Assembly (NCBI GenBank): GCA_028688145.1
Contig: JAQTYU010000003.1
Location: 248,001 to 312,000 of the forward strand
Direction of reading: 5' to 3'
DNA from: Thiotrichaceae bacterium
GTDB lineage: Bacteria > Pseudomonadota > Gammaproteobacteria > Beggiatoales > Beggiatoaceae
DNA: 64,000 bases
Numbering within the stretch: position 1 is the stretch's first letter; each line of letters opens with the position of its first letter. Positions 52,740-62,045 of the stretch are shown piece by piece. The notes beneath the pieces were generated by a model. It was given only the letters and a program-made list of their open reading frames with translations, ran no database searches and was not told the DNA's origin. The translations under genes were made by a program, and so were the position numbers.

Positions 52740-53468
52740 ATGGCACATGGATTTATGGGTGCAGGGGATTTATTTGTTAGCGAGTTTGATGATAATGGTC
52801 AACCCAAGGCTTATAAAATCTTAGGGAACATCACGTTATCGATACAACCCAACGGGAAACTAATTCCCCGCGTTAGCACATCGGCAAAAACTTATGGACA
52901 GGTATTGGATACGTTCAGCGTGGTCGAGCCAAGTAAGCTCACAATCACATCCGACGAAATCAGTCTTGTGAATTTAGGGTTGGCGTTGCAAGGGATTGTT
53001 GAAACTATTGCCGCAGCCGCTGGTGATGAGCAAGAGACGTTCACCGTCGCGATTGGTGACATGGTCGAGTTGGCGCATCAAGACGTTTCCAACGTGGTCA
53101 TTACAGGTGGGCACGTCGAAGACAGAGATTATCGGGTGTTTGCAGGGGTTGGGATGATAGAGATTTTACCCAACGGCAACATCACTGATGGCGCAAGTAT
53201 TTCGGTGGCTTATGACTATGGCACTAAAGCGGGTTATCGCATCTTGGGGTCGAGCAAGGCATCGATTATCGCCGCCCTTAAACTTGATGGGGTCAACAAA
53301 ATCACAGGCGAATCTGTGGTCGTAGTAATTGATAAAGCCGTTTTGCAGAATAAAAAAGACGTGGTTTTTGTTGGGCGCGACCAGAAATTTGTTGAGCTGC
53401 AACTAGAAGGTCAAATGGAAACTTTGCCCGGCAAAAAAGAACCATTCACCGTCACAGTTCGGGGCTAA
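52740..53468 (+). CDS. Tail tube protein (long-tailed phage type)
   Basis: The 242-aa protein opens GAGDLFVSEFDDNGQPKAYK with a beta-sandwich pattern and contains VSTSAKTYGQVLDTFSVVEP, like siphovirus tail tube proteins. It is followed by a chaperone and tape measure, the usual order. No sheath gene is present, so the tail is likely non-contractile. Host spacer 4 matches 53371-53405 (codons for FVGRDQKFVELQ) at 30 of 35 bases. Confidence 0.7.
   Translation: MAHGFMGAGDLFVSEFDDNGQPKAYKILGNITLSIQPNGKLIPRVSTSAKTYGQVLDTFSVVEPSKLTITSDEISLVNLGLALQGIVETIAAAAGDEQETFTVAIGDMVELAHQDVSNVVITGGHVEDRDYRVFAGVGMIEILPNGNITDGASISVAYDYGTKAGYRILGSSKASIIAALKLDGVNKITGESVVVVIDKAVLQNKKDVVFVGRDQKFVELQLEGQMETLPGKKEPFTVTVRG
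53371..53405 (-). other. Protospacer in tail tube gene (spacer 4, 24652-24686)
   Basis: 30 of 35 bases match. The 5' flank is CCTTC. Confidence 0.88.
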
Positions 53469-53470
53469 AA

Positions 53471-53887
53471 ATGAGACTCGAAACCACAGTAGAGATTGAT
53501 AGCAAGCGCATCGTGAAAGTGCGCGAAGTCACGCCCAAAAACTTACGTCAATTTTACAAGTTGATGACGGTTGACCTCGCTAACACCAATATGCAAGCCG
53601 TGCTTACTGAGCATTGGGATACTTTACTCAAGGGTCTGGGTGATTGTGTCGAAATGCCCAAAGGCTTAGCGATTGATGATTGCGGACTTTCAACCCTGCT
53701 TAAAATTTGGGAAGCCTTCAAGGAGGTCAATCCTAATTTTTTGCAACTGATAAGCATGGTCACCGACAGCCCCATAATCGGCAAGTTGTCGGCAATCTCG
53801 AATCCAACGCCTACTACCTCACCGAGCGCGGACACGTCCACGTCTGGGATTACGGACTCTCCTATTACACCCGATGCTGTGAGCTAG
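53471..53887 (+). CDS. Tail assembly chaperone-like protein
   Basis: The 138-aa product starts with beta strands (LETTVEIDSKRIVKVREVTP) and a helical middle, and ends in a low-complexity Ser/Thr/Pro tail. Its place between tail tube and tape measure is that of lambda G-like chaperones. I did not find a clear slippery sequence for a GT-type frameshift, but the C-terminal part could hide one. Confidence 0.6.
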   Translation: MRLETTVEIDSKRIVKVREVTPKNLRQFYKLMTVDLANTNMQAVLTEHWDTLLKGLGDCVEMPKGLAIDDCGLSTLLKIWEAFKEVNPNFLQLISMVTDSPIIGKLSAISNPTPTTSPSADTSTSGITDSPITPDAVS

Positions 53888-53893
53888 CGAGCC

Positions 53894-56800
53894 ATGACTA
53901 ACGAAGTCGCACTATTCCTAAGGCTTGAAATTTCCCAATTTATGCGGGATTTAGCCCGCGCAAAAGGCGAAATCAACTCGCTTGGAAGTAGTGCGCCCGG
54001 TGATGTGTTTAAGGAGGGCGAAAAATCAGCTCACAATTTAGCGGCGGCAATCCATGACGCGGCGACCGCCGAGAAAGAACTTGACGCAAACGCCCCAAAA
54101 GGCGCACAAACAGCCTTACAAAACACTTCGCAGGCTGCAAACGATTTAAACGGCTCAATGACCACCGCCGCAGGAGGCACGGCTAACCTGTTGCGTGGGT
54201 TTATTGAGCTTTATGCTGTCGTTAAACTCATTGATTTGTTTAAGGAGTTGTCCGCAAGTGTCATCAATACCTCCGCAACCTTTGAGACTTTAGGGGTTCG
54301 CCTTAAAACCCTGACAGGTTCACAAGAGGCGGCGAATGCGGCAATGTCTTGGATTAAAGACTTTACTGCCAAGACTCCATTTCAGTTAGATCAAGTCACT
54401 AAATCCTATGCGGGCTTAATCGGGGCGGGGCTAGACGCAAAAAAAATCCTGCCTTCTGTGGGTGATGCAGTTTCCGCAATTGGGGGCGGCGGCGCAGAAA
54501 TTGACCGCGTGGTCACTGCCTTAAGTCAAATGCAAACCAAGGGAAAAGCGTCCGCTGAAGAGCTGATGCAAATTTCTGAAGTCGGCATCCCTGCGATGCA
54601 AATCCTCAAAGACAAACTGCACTTAACCACTAAGCAGATGGAGGATTTAGCAGGCAGCGGTATTTCCGTTGATAAGGTTATCACCACTTTAACCGATGGG
54701 CTGAAAGAAAAGTTTGGCGGCGCGATGGAAGCGCAATCAAATACTTATGCAGGGATTATGTCCAACATCGAGGACAGTTGGACGCAGCTAATGAATGAGA
54801 TTGGCGACGCGGGTGCGTTTAATGTCGCGAAGGGGTACATGAAAGAAGTGCTTGATTATCTGAATAAGATAGTGAAGGACGGCACGGCTAAAGAGTGGGC
54901 GCAAAATATATCCGCAGTCATGAGTGGCGTATTTAATTTAATTGCTTTAGTGGTGAAATCTGTCGCAACGATTGCGGGCGCATTCACCAGCACCTTTAGC
55001 TTTATCAAAGACATGTTTACTAATGACTCGCTTTACGCGCCGCTAAAAAAACAAGAGGAGGATTATCAATCTTACCTTAAAGCTTCTCGCGAAAAGCAAG
55101 CCGACATCATTTCCTCAGTGAACAAAAAAATAGCACAGGAAGAAAGCAAAAAAAGCGATCAAGAACAAAGTCGCGATTTGCAGAGAATAAAAGACCTTCA
55201 AAATTTAATCGAAGTCAAAAAAGAAGCCGCTGAAACCAAGTTCGCACGCGACGAGCAAGGCGTTGGCGACGACTTAATTAATAAGATTAGAGACACTAAA
55301 CAAGCTATTGCTGATATTCAAGACAAGTTTTCTGCTGTTAAATTTGACCCATTTCGCGGGGGCGCGGGCGGTTTTGCGCAAAATATTGAAAGCATGATGA
55401 GCGGGTTAAATAGCCTGTCAGCAGGCTTTCAACAGTCCGCTGTCAAAGCTCAATTAATGGATCGCCAAACCGCACAATCTGCGACTGAGTCCGCTCGCAA
55501 AAGTAGTGAGGCAGAACGCCAGCGTTATGAGCAAACCGCTGCGGCGGCATTGACGGCTTACAATCAGCAAGTGCAATTAATCAATTCTGAGACTTCTGAC
55601 GCTGCTACCAAAAACGCAAAATTACGCGCCGCAGAAGAGGAGCTTTCGCAAGCCCGTAACGCCGCTGCAATGCAAGCCTATCAAGCAATCAAGGGTTATC
55701 GCGATGCAGAAGGCAATGATGTCATTGCGCTTAACCGCAAAATTGCCCAGGCGGAAACGGCTGCCAGCACTCAATTTATTGCGCTCGAAAAAACCAAACA
55801 AGCTTCAGCAATGCAGTCTGCACAAGCCGCGCACGTCAAAAAAATAGAATTAATTAAATTGGAAGGCGGTAAAGCAGAGGAACAGGCAGAAAAGTATCGC
55901 GAAGCTGACACTAAATTGTTGCAGTCAAAGCTTCAAACCGCCGAAAAATCTTATCAAACCTTTCGCGCGGGCTTGCAAAAGCAGATGGCTGATTATGACA
56001 AGTACCACGCGCAAGTTAAGCAGATAGATGACAGTATCGAGAGCACCAAAACGGGTGCAATGGATAAGATTCGCGACCTTCGACGCAAAGATATGTCAGA
56101 GGAAGAGGCGGCGGCTGACCTCAAAAATCAAATTAATGAAAAGTTTGCAGCTTCCAGTGAAGCCTTGGCGGCGGGCGACACCAAGAAATCACAAGCCTTA
56201 GCGGCAGAAGCGGAGCAATTATCGGGGCAACTCAAAGACCGCCAAGAAATTGAAGCGGTTATAGTCCAATCCGCCGCGCTAAAACTTGAAAGTCTAAATC
56301 AAGAAAAAACGATTGCCAAAGAAAACGAGCAAGAAGCCTTGGTTCGTGCCGAAGAACAAAAAGCCGCCTTGGCAGAACAAGCCGCTGCGATCCAAGAAAA
56401 TACTGCCGCCCTTTCGCAGTTAGCGGAAACCTTTGGCACGGAAAAAATGACGGGCGAAGTCGAGAAAACCAAGGCTTCACTCACAGGTTTAAAAGAACAA
56501 TTACAACAAGCTAAAGACACGCTCGCCAGCATGGGACAACTCACACTTGACACTTCTGGGGCGCAGTCAAATCTTGATGCGATTAGTCAAAAAATTGATG
56601 CAATCAAAGCGAAGGCAGACATTAAAGTCAATGTGCAAGGGGTTGAGGGACACAACGCGGGCGGGGTTGCTGGCATGTTTAGCCGCGCCCTGCATTTTGC
56701 GACTGGCAACATCGTGCCCGGCGTGGGCAGTGATGACACTGTTCCTGCGATGCTTACGCCCGGTGAATTCGTGGTTAATAAAGGTCGCTCCGAAACCTTT

Positions 56801-57088
56801 CGGGACTTGCTGAATTTTGTGAACTTCGGCCCGCTGGAAAAAGTTAAAAACGCTTTTTCGGGTGCATTGAAACTCAATACGGGCGGACTGGCAATGCCTA
56901 ATATCCCCATGCCGCGCTTGCCCAATATTCCAGCGATTACGCCTTACGCACCGCGCACGCACAACGTCAATTTAGATTCACTTTCGCTGTCTGTGGGCGG
57001 TCAATCCTTGCCACCTTTGGCAACTTCGACGGATTCTGTGTCCGCTTTTGTTAATCAACTGCGTGACCTTCAACGGGGGCGATCATGA
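53894..57088 (+). CDS. Tape measure protein
   Basis: The 1064-aa product has a tape-measure domain (ATFETLGVRLKTLTGSQEAA, VTALSQMQTKGKASAEELMQ), hydrophobic segments near residues 345-375, long coiled coils rich in Ala, Gln, Lys and Glu, and a C-terminal HFATGNIVPGVGSDDTVPAM motif typical of these proteins. It sets tail length and would predict a long tail. Host spacer 55 matches 54591-54627 at 36 of 37 bases. Confidence 0.93.
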   Translation: MTNEVALFLRLEISQFMRDLARAKGEINSLGSSAPGDVFKEGEKSAHNLAAAIHDAATAEKELDANAPKGAQTALQNTSQAANDLNGSMTTAAGGTANLLRGFIELYAVVKLIDLFKELSASVINTSATFETLGVRLKTLTGSQEAANAAMSWIKDFTAKTPFQLDQVTKSYAGLIGAGLDAKKILPSVGDAVSAIGGGGAEIDRVVTALSQMQTKGKASAEELMQISEVGIPAMQILKDKLHLTTKQMEDLAGSGISVDKVITTLTDGLKEKFGGAMEAQSNTYAGIMSNIEDSWTQLMNEIGDAGAFNVAKGYMKEVLDYLNKIVKDGTAKEWAQNISAVMSGVFNLIALVVKSVATIAGAFTSTFSFIKDMFTNDSLYAPLKKQEEDYQSYLKASREKQADIISSVNKKIAQEESKKSDQEQSRDLQRIKDLQNLIEVKKEAAETKFARDEQGVGDDLINKIRDTKQAIADIQDKFSAVKFDPFRGGAGGFAQNIESMMSGLNSLSAGFQQSAVKAQLMDRQTAQSATESARKSSEAERQRYEQTAAAALTAYNQQVQLINSETSDAATKNAKLRAAEEELSQARNAAAMQAYQAIKGYRDAEGNDVIALNRKIAQAETAASTQFIALEKTKQASAMQSAQAAHVKKIELIKLEGGKAEEQAEKYREADTKLLQSKLQTAEKSYQTFRAGLQKQMADYDKYHAQVKQIDDSIESTKTGAMDKIRDLRRKDMSEEEAAADLKNQINEKFAASSEALAAGDTKKSQALAAEAEQLSGQLKDRQEIEAVIVQSAALKLESLNQEKTIAKENEQEALVRAEEQKAALAEQAAAIQENTAALSQLAETFGTEKMTGEVEKTKASLTGLKEQLQQAKDTLASMGQLTLDTSGAQSNLDAISQKIDAIKAKADIKVNVQGVEGHNAGGVAGMFSRALHFATGNIVPGVGSDDTVPAMLTPGEFVVNKGRSETFRDLLNFVNFGPLEKVKNAFSGALKLNTGGLAMPNIPMPRLPNIPAITPYAPRTHNVNLDSLSLSVGGQSLPPLATSTDSVSAFVNQLRDLQRGRS
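54591..54627 (+). other. Protospacer in tape measure gene (spacer 55, 28330-28366)
   Basis: 36 of 37 bases match; the one mismatch is C for T at position 32. The 5' flank is CATCC. First 8 bases match exactly. Confidence 0.95.
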
Positions 57089-57456
57089 TTAAATCCATAG
57101 GCGGCATTGTCTTGCCAGACCAAACCCGTTGGAGCGACAGACTCTCTTATATAGGTGTCAAGCAATCGCCTGAGTACACGCTTGGCGGGCGGCAAATTAT
57201 CTGGAATCAAAAGCTGATAGGCGGTCGTCCCGTTACGTTGGTTTGGGATAAAGAAGAAGCATGGCTGTCATGGGGTACGGTGATCAACATTCAACAGCTC
57301 GCCCAAGACAATAATGAGTTCACATTTATCTGGGGCGATATACATTTGCAAACACGTTTCGATTCTTCTCCTTTGGTTTTTAATGAAGTGGAGGCTTATA
57401 ACGAAACTGAATTAAATCGCTTTTATGGGCAAATAAAATTAATTGAGGTGGTTTAG
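57085..57456 (+). CDS. Minor tail protein, unknown family
   Basis: The 123-aa product (SIGGIVLPDQTRWSDRLSYI, NEFTFIWGDIHLQTRF, NRFYGQIKLIEV) has the size of tail-tip adaptor proteins found after tape measure genes in B3-like transposable phages. It overlaps the tape measure gene by four bases. Confidence 0.6.
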   Translation: MIKSIGGIVLPDQTRWSDRLSYIGVKQSPEYTLGGRQIIWNQKLIGGRPVTLVWDKEEAWLSWGTVINIQQLAQDNNEFTFIWGDIHLQTRFDSSPLVFNEVEAYNETELNRFYGQIKLIEVV

Positions 57457-57459
57457 AAG

Positions 57460-58497
57460 ATGATTACTCCTAATGATATTGGATTTTTAAAAGCGTTAGA
57501 CATGACCTACTCGCCCACATCGGGCGGGCGCATGAGCAATAACGCGATTACGAGCAACACGCTGCGCAATTTATTTGCCGATGTGGATTATTCAGAGCTA
57601 CAAGCTGGAACTAATATCAAACGCAAGCTGTTCGTGAAAAACAGCAACACCGATAATTTATCAGCTCACAATCCGCTGCTATTTTTGGGCAAAACCCCGA
57701 CTTCAACCGCTCGCGAATTTTTGATTCTGGGAACACAAACCAATACCTTAAGCGGTGTCGGCACTAGCCCCCGTCGTTACGGTTGCTGCAATATCTCGCA
57801 GGCAGTGGTAGCGGGCGACACGACTGTTAAAGTGACCACGCCTTCTGTGAGTTATAACTTATTCCAAGTGGGTGACACGATTGTCGTCACCTCACGTTCC
57901 ACGCCTGCGAAGGTCAGCAGTGACCCGCTCGAAACCGATGTGCCTTTAGAGGTTCGTAAGATTACCGCCGTCAGTTATTCGGGGGATACCGCCACGATTA
58001 CCGTTGATAGCGCGTTTGATAATCCTTACGCTTTATCGCGAGTCAATGGCACAACCACTTATTACAGCCGCGTTGCATCTTGCATCACGCAGGATGTTAT
58101 CCGTGCCAAACTGGCTTACACCAGCAAAGTCAGCACCGCAGGCACGTTTGACGACACGCTGAGTCTTGCCGATAACACCGCCGCGATTCAGCAAACGATT
58201 ACCTTAACTTTCACCTCGCCCACCGCTTACACCGCCGTGGGCGATACTTTGGGAAGTTTGGGCGCGGGTTCTGTGAGCACCAATTTTTCCCCCATCAATC
58301 CGACGTTCTCGCGCCCGTATTTTTTGCTGGCGGCGACTTCCTTTGGTGGAACGTGGGCAACGGGCGACACCTTAACGCTGACACTTACGCCCGCATCAAT
58401 CCCTTTGTGGCTTGAGTTGCTTGTCCCCAGCGGGTCAACTGCTGTGGACTTGGAAATGTTTCGCCTGTGGATGATGTTTAACACGGGGTCTAATTAA
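57460..58497 (+). CDS. Tail protein, beta-rich
   Basis: The 345-aa product is mainly beta-structured (RKITAVSYSGDTATITVDSA; ALSRVNGTTTYYSRVASCIT) and has no enzyme motif. It lies in the tail-tip block, three bases after the previous gene, and is probably a structural tail component. Family not recognised. Confidence 0.6.
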   Translation: MITPNDIGFLKALDMTYSPTSGGRMSNNAITSNTLRNLFADVDYSELQAGTNIKRKLFVKNSNTDNLSAHNPLLFLGKTPTSTAREFLILGTQTNTLSGVGTSPRRYGCCNISQAVVAGDTTVKVTTPSVSYNLFQVGDTIVVTSRSTPAKVSSDPLETDVPLEVRKITAVSYSGDTATITVDSAFDNPYALSRVNGTTTYYSRVASCITQDVIRAKLAYTSKVSTAGTFDDTLSLADNTAAIQQTITLTFTSPTAYTAVGDTLGSLGAGSVSTNFSPINPTFSRPYFLLAATSFGGTWATGDTLTLTLTPASIPLWLELLVPSGSTAVDLEMFRLWMMFNTGSN

Positions 58498-58498
58498 C

Positions 58499-59557
58499 AT
58501 GAGTGGCGGGGTTAAAGCTGATTTCGATATTTCTATTGGCAAGATTGATGCGCTTACCAGCGGAATGTTCGAGGTTGAGTTGGTGGATATTTCGCCGATC
58601 AAAATTACGCCCGTCAATGTCACCAATAAGATGTTGATTAATGCGGGCGGGGCTGCGCCTAAATCCGAGTGGGAGCTAGACAGCGACACCAACGCTCAAA
58701 AACTGGCTAAGCAACAAGCGCAGACTAATCGCCTTGTCGGTGCAAAGCGCATGATTTATGAGCAACTTGTCAGTGATGGTGTTGATGTGGGTGGAGACCA
58801 GTGGCAGCATTATCAATTTATGCAGACGGTGGCTTATGGTGTATGCGAACTGCATGTATATTGCCCGCGTGATGATGGTTCTGCTATCACGGTCACGCCA
58901 CTGGTTAATCAAACCACGGTAGCGGACACGATTAGCGTCAACACCTATATATATGTGGAGCACCTCAAACGTTTACCCGTGACCAAATACGAGGATGTGG
59001 TGTTCACAGGCAGCGACTTCCAAAGCATTAAATATGGATATGACAGCCCGCAGGTTAGCGTGTTGTCTCATACTAATTTCATTGGGGATAATGGAAAGTC
59101 CGCTGTGCCGCCCAAATGGGATACACAAAAGCAGGCGTTTATTTCCGAACGCAAAGTTTTTGGGGTGTTGTCCGTCAAATATGATACGGAGTATGAGGTG
59201 TTCATGGTTAAGTATGATTTACCCAGACCCTTGACCACCGCAAATAAACTCGCATTTTTTTACGGGACTGGCTTAAAAGACTTAGCTCCTGCTCAAATCA
59301 TTGTGCAACGGGGCGGGCAAGGTAGTCTCATTAAATTGCCACAGAAGATTGAACCCAGTGCGGCAACATGGGAATCAACGGGGACAAACACGCAACGCTC
59401 CGAAGACCCCACTCGCCGTAAACTTGAGACCAAACGGATTGCAGGACCTGGTGGGGCTTATGTCGATATTGCTGTTCCCACGGCACTATCCTTTGTTGAT
59501 GGCATGGGAAAAACTTTGGAACTCAAAATGCCTGACATTACAGGGATAGGGTCGTGA
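58499..59557 (+). CDS. Tail protein, unknown family
   Basis: The 352-aa protein (ADFDISIGKIDALTSGMFEV, HYQFMQTVAYGVCELHVYCP, FKYDTEYEVFMVKYDLPRPL-like core) has no recognised catalytic motif. It sits between tail proteins with a one-base gap upstream and a GTGA overlap downstream, so it belongs to the tail operon. Confidence 0.6.
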   Translation: MSGGVKADFDISIGKIDALTSGMFEVELVDISPIKITPVNVTNKMLINAGGAAPKSEWELDSDTNAQKLAKQQAQTNRLVGAKRMIYEQLVSDGVDVGGDQWQHYQFMQTVAYGVCELHVYCPRDDGSAITVTPLVNQTTVADTISVNTYIYVEHLKRLPVTKYEDVVFTGSDFQSIKYGYDSPQVSVLSHTNFIGDNGKSAVPPKWDTQKQAFISERKVFGVLSVKYDTEYEVFMVKYDLPRPLTTANKLAFFYGTGLKDLAPAQIIVQRGGQGSLIKLPQKIEPSAATWESTGTNTQRSEDPTRRKLETKRIAGPGGAYVDIAVPTALSFVDGMGKTLELKMPDITGIGS

Positions 59558-60393
59558 GCGAGCCATATTATTTAGGGATGTGGGTGCATGTGCTTAAGGT
59601 TCACTGGGGCGGTGGGCGGTTTTTAAGCGGTGAAGAATACAGCAATGAGCAAACGGATTTTTCGGGGCTAGATTACAACCTAATAGAGAGACCCGGTGAA
59701 TGGCGCTGGGGTACATATAATGACATGTCTCGTGGTGGGTGGTTCGTCCCAGACTATCGTTACTGGGCTACCCCCGCCCCCATACGGCAAATTAAAATCC
59801 CCTATAACGGCGTGATTGAGACGGGTATCTATCCTGATGACGGCACAAGCAATATGCCCGTCACCTATGATGCGAACTATTCCGCCAGCAGTGTCAACAA
59901 ATTGGGTGATGGGCAATACACTGGGATGCCTCTGCATTTATTGCGTACAAAGATGGGTTTCATCGGGGGCGCAGACTCCAATGGCAAGGGATTATCCGAG
60001 CCTTTTTTGGGTAATAACAACATCTATATTGCGCGGGGGGCGGTACGGATTGAAGGTGAAGAAACCACCAGTGAAGATATTTATCAATATAAGGATTGGG
60101 ATGCACCTTATTTGGTAGTGGCAGATATTACCGTGTCGATTTTGGGCAGTAATCCCACACCTATATATATGTTCGACGGCTATGAAACGATGCTCGCCTA
60201 CAACGGCAAAGGCGATTGTCCTGATAGTGCGGCTTTAACTTACGCTCGCATCGTAGGTTTCAGCGGGTTAGAAATATCCTTTGGCTCAGCCGCCTGCATT
60301 AATCAACCCATGTATAGCAGTTCGACTGACTTGGTTATAACTGCGATGACAATCCGTAAAGTAGAGGTAACACCACATGATAACAATGGATGA
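59554..60393 (+). CDS. Tail protein, unknown family (GTG start)
   Basis: The 279-aa product is rich in Gly, Tyr and Trp (LKVHWGGGRFLSGEEYSNEQ, WFVPDYRYWATPAPIRQIKI, GDGQYTGMPLHLLRTKMGFI). The GTG start overlaps the previous stop (GTGA). It could be a tail-tip or fibre-base protein; no domain can be named. Confidence 0.6.
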   Translation: MSEPYYLGMWVHVLKVHWGGGRFLSGEEYSNEQTDFSGLDYNLIERPGEWRWGTYNDMSRGGWFVPDYRYWATPAPIRQIKIPYNGVIETGIYPDDGTSNMPVTYDANYSASSVNKLGDGQYTGMPLHLLRTKMGFIGGADSNGKGLSEPFLGNNNIYIARGAVRIEGEETTSEDIYQYKDWDAPYLVVADITVSILGSNPTPIYMFDGYETMLAYNGKGDCPDSAALTYARIVGFSGLEISFGSAACINQPMYSSSTDLVITAMTIRKVEVTPHDNNG

Positions 60394-60829
60394 AGAAGCT
60401 AAATTTGGCATAGCCCTTTTGAAAAAATTCAAGGAAGTCATTTATACGGGGACGCTCAAATTATATCCCGGTCAACCAGGTGACTGGCAAACCCCAATGG
60501 ATTCCGTAGAGGTTTTGGCATCTATTCCCGTATCGGCTCTTAATTTGGACGTGTTTCCTAACGGCACGTTATCGATGCTTGGCACAGCCGCCAAATTCAC
60601 TACGTTTCGCACAGGTTTGATTGGATGGTTTGCGATTGACTGCCGCCAACTTGATGGAGGCAACGCACAAGATAACGGTTATATCAGAGGCAACGTATCA
60701 TTCACAGGCAGCTCGTCCGTGCAACGAGCCGCCGCAGAGCTGCAACTCAACACTTTATTAATTAGCGTTGGCGATGGCGGGGCGTTAAGCGAAATCACGC
60801 CAGTTCAATTCAGCATTAGGTTGGGATAA
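60377..60829 (+). CDS. Small tail-operon protein, unknown
   Basis: The 150-aa product (YTGTLKLYPGQPGDWQTPMD, GSSSVQRAAAELQLNTLLIS) overlaps the previous gene by 17 bases. GAGGTAACACC before ATG 60377 supports the start. Likely a minor structural protein. Confidence 0.6.
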   Translation: MITMDEEAKFGIALLKKFKEVIYTGTLKLYPGQPGDWQTPMDSVEVLASIPVSALNLDVFPNGTLSMLGTAAKFTTFRTGLIGWFAIDCRQLDGGNAQDNGYIRGNVSFTGSSSVQRAAAELQLNTLLISVGDGGALSEITPVQFSIRLG

Positions 60830-60832
60830 ATC

Positions 60833-62044
60833 ATGCCAGATATTTCAAACATTAAATTCAAATTGTCGGGCGGGGCAAGCAATACCAACCCCGCGAACAG
60901 TTTAGGTGGTGCAATTTCAAACGCGATCATCCCGCCGCAAACAACCACCGTCGCCAGCAATACCACGGGGTTATCGGTGACTTACGCGCACAGCAATCCG
61001 CTTGGAAGTGGCACGTTGCATTATTACGCCCCGATTGCAGCGGTTTCCGCCAAGCCTCAAATTACCGTATTGACCGCGACTATTGGGGCGGGCAGCTCTT
61101 TGTCAGATACTTTGGTTGACAAAAATAGCTCTACTGTACAATTCACACTAACCATAGGCGGGCGCACCTACACAGAACCAACCACTTATGGGCAGGCAGT
61201 TACTCGCGCTCAATTATTGAGTAATTTGGCAACAAAGATTAATACTGATAGTGCAGCAGTAGTCACAGCAGTTGCCGCTTCTACAACCTTAACATTGACT
61301 TCAAAAACCAACGCTGCATTCACCTATGCTATATCTGCATACAGCAATTACGATACGTTCATTTTTTCTTCAGTGACCAATGGTTATAGCTGCACCTATA
61401 CAATCCCAGCCAACGCAAGTTATGGCTCGGCTTGGACTGTAACTTTGTTACAAACTCAAGCCGCCGCCGCTGCGGTTGCAGGCGACTCGCAAGCTTATCT
61501 GTCTTGGCAACCTTTGGGTGATGCGGGCGGTTCTAAAGTTCCCGTTGCCATCAACACCGCTTATGCTTTAGCCGCTGCCACCACAGGCGCATTACTGGTT
61601 TCAACGCCCGCGACTTTGCCCACGGCTGACGCTAATATCTCCGTCACGATTGCCATACCTTATGGCAGTTTGTTTGACGACATCGCAGGGATTGAGAGCC
61701 TTCAGGGCAACACCGATTACCGTTGTTTTTATGTCAAAAATGAGGATAGCAGCACTCACTCAGCCATTAAACTGTGGTGTTCCCAACAACCCGTGGGTGA
61801 TGATGTTATTCAGTTGGGATTTGCAGCAGCGACGGGGGTTAATGACATTGCAGTAAGTATTGACAACGACACCACTGCTCCAGCTGGTGTATCGTTCGTG
61901 GCGACAAACAGCGAAGCCACCGCCTTAAATATTGGGACGTTGGCAGCAGGTGAATATATTGCTGTCTGGCAAAAACGCAGCATTACCGCAGCCACACGCG
62001 CCGCAGTTGCGGACAACTTTGAACTGACTTTATCGGCATTGTGA
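60833..62044 (+). CDS. Beta-rich tail or fibre protein
   Basis: The 403-aa product is Ala/Thr/Ser-rich with alternating beta pattern (SLSDTLVDKNSSTVQFTLTI; TLTLTSKTNAAFTYAISAYS) and a C-terminal LNIGTLAAGEYIAVWQKR. It contains no enzyme motif. Its place just upstream of the large tip protein suggests a fibre or tip subunit. Confidence 0.6.
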   Translation: MPDISNIKFKLSGGASNTNPANSLGGAISNAIIPPQTTTVASNTTGLSVTYAHSNPLGSGTLHYYAPIAAVSAKPQITVLTATIGAGSSLSDTLVDKNSSTVQFTLTIGGRTYTEPTTYGQAVTRAQLLSNLATKINTDSAAVVTAVAASTTLTLTSKTNAAFTYAISAYSNYDTFIFSSVTNGYSCTYTIPANASYGSAWTVTLLQTQAAAAAVAGDSQAYLSWQPLGDAGGSKVPVAINTAYALAAATTGALLVSTPATLPTADANISVTIAIPYGSLFDDIAGIESLQGNTDYRCFYVKNEDSSTHSAIKLWCSQQPVGDDVIQLGFAAATGVNDIAVSIDNDTTAPAGVSFVATNSEATALNIGTLAAGEYIAVWQKRSITAATRAAVADNFELTLSAL

Positions 62045-62045
62045 T

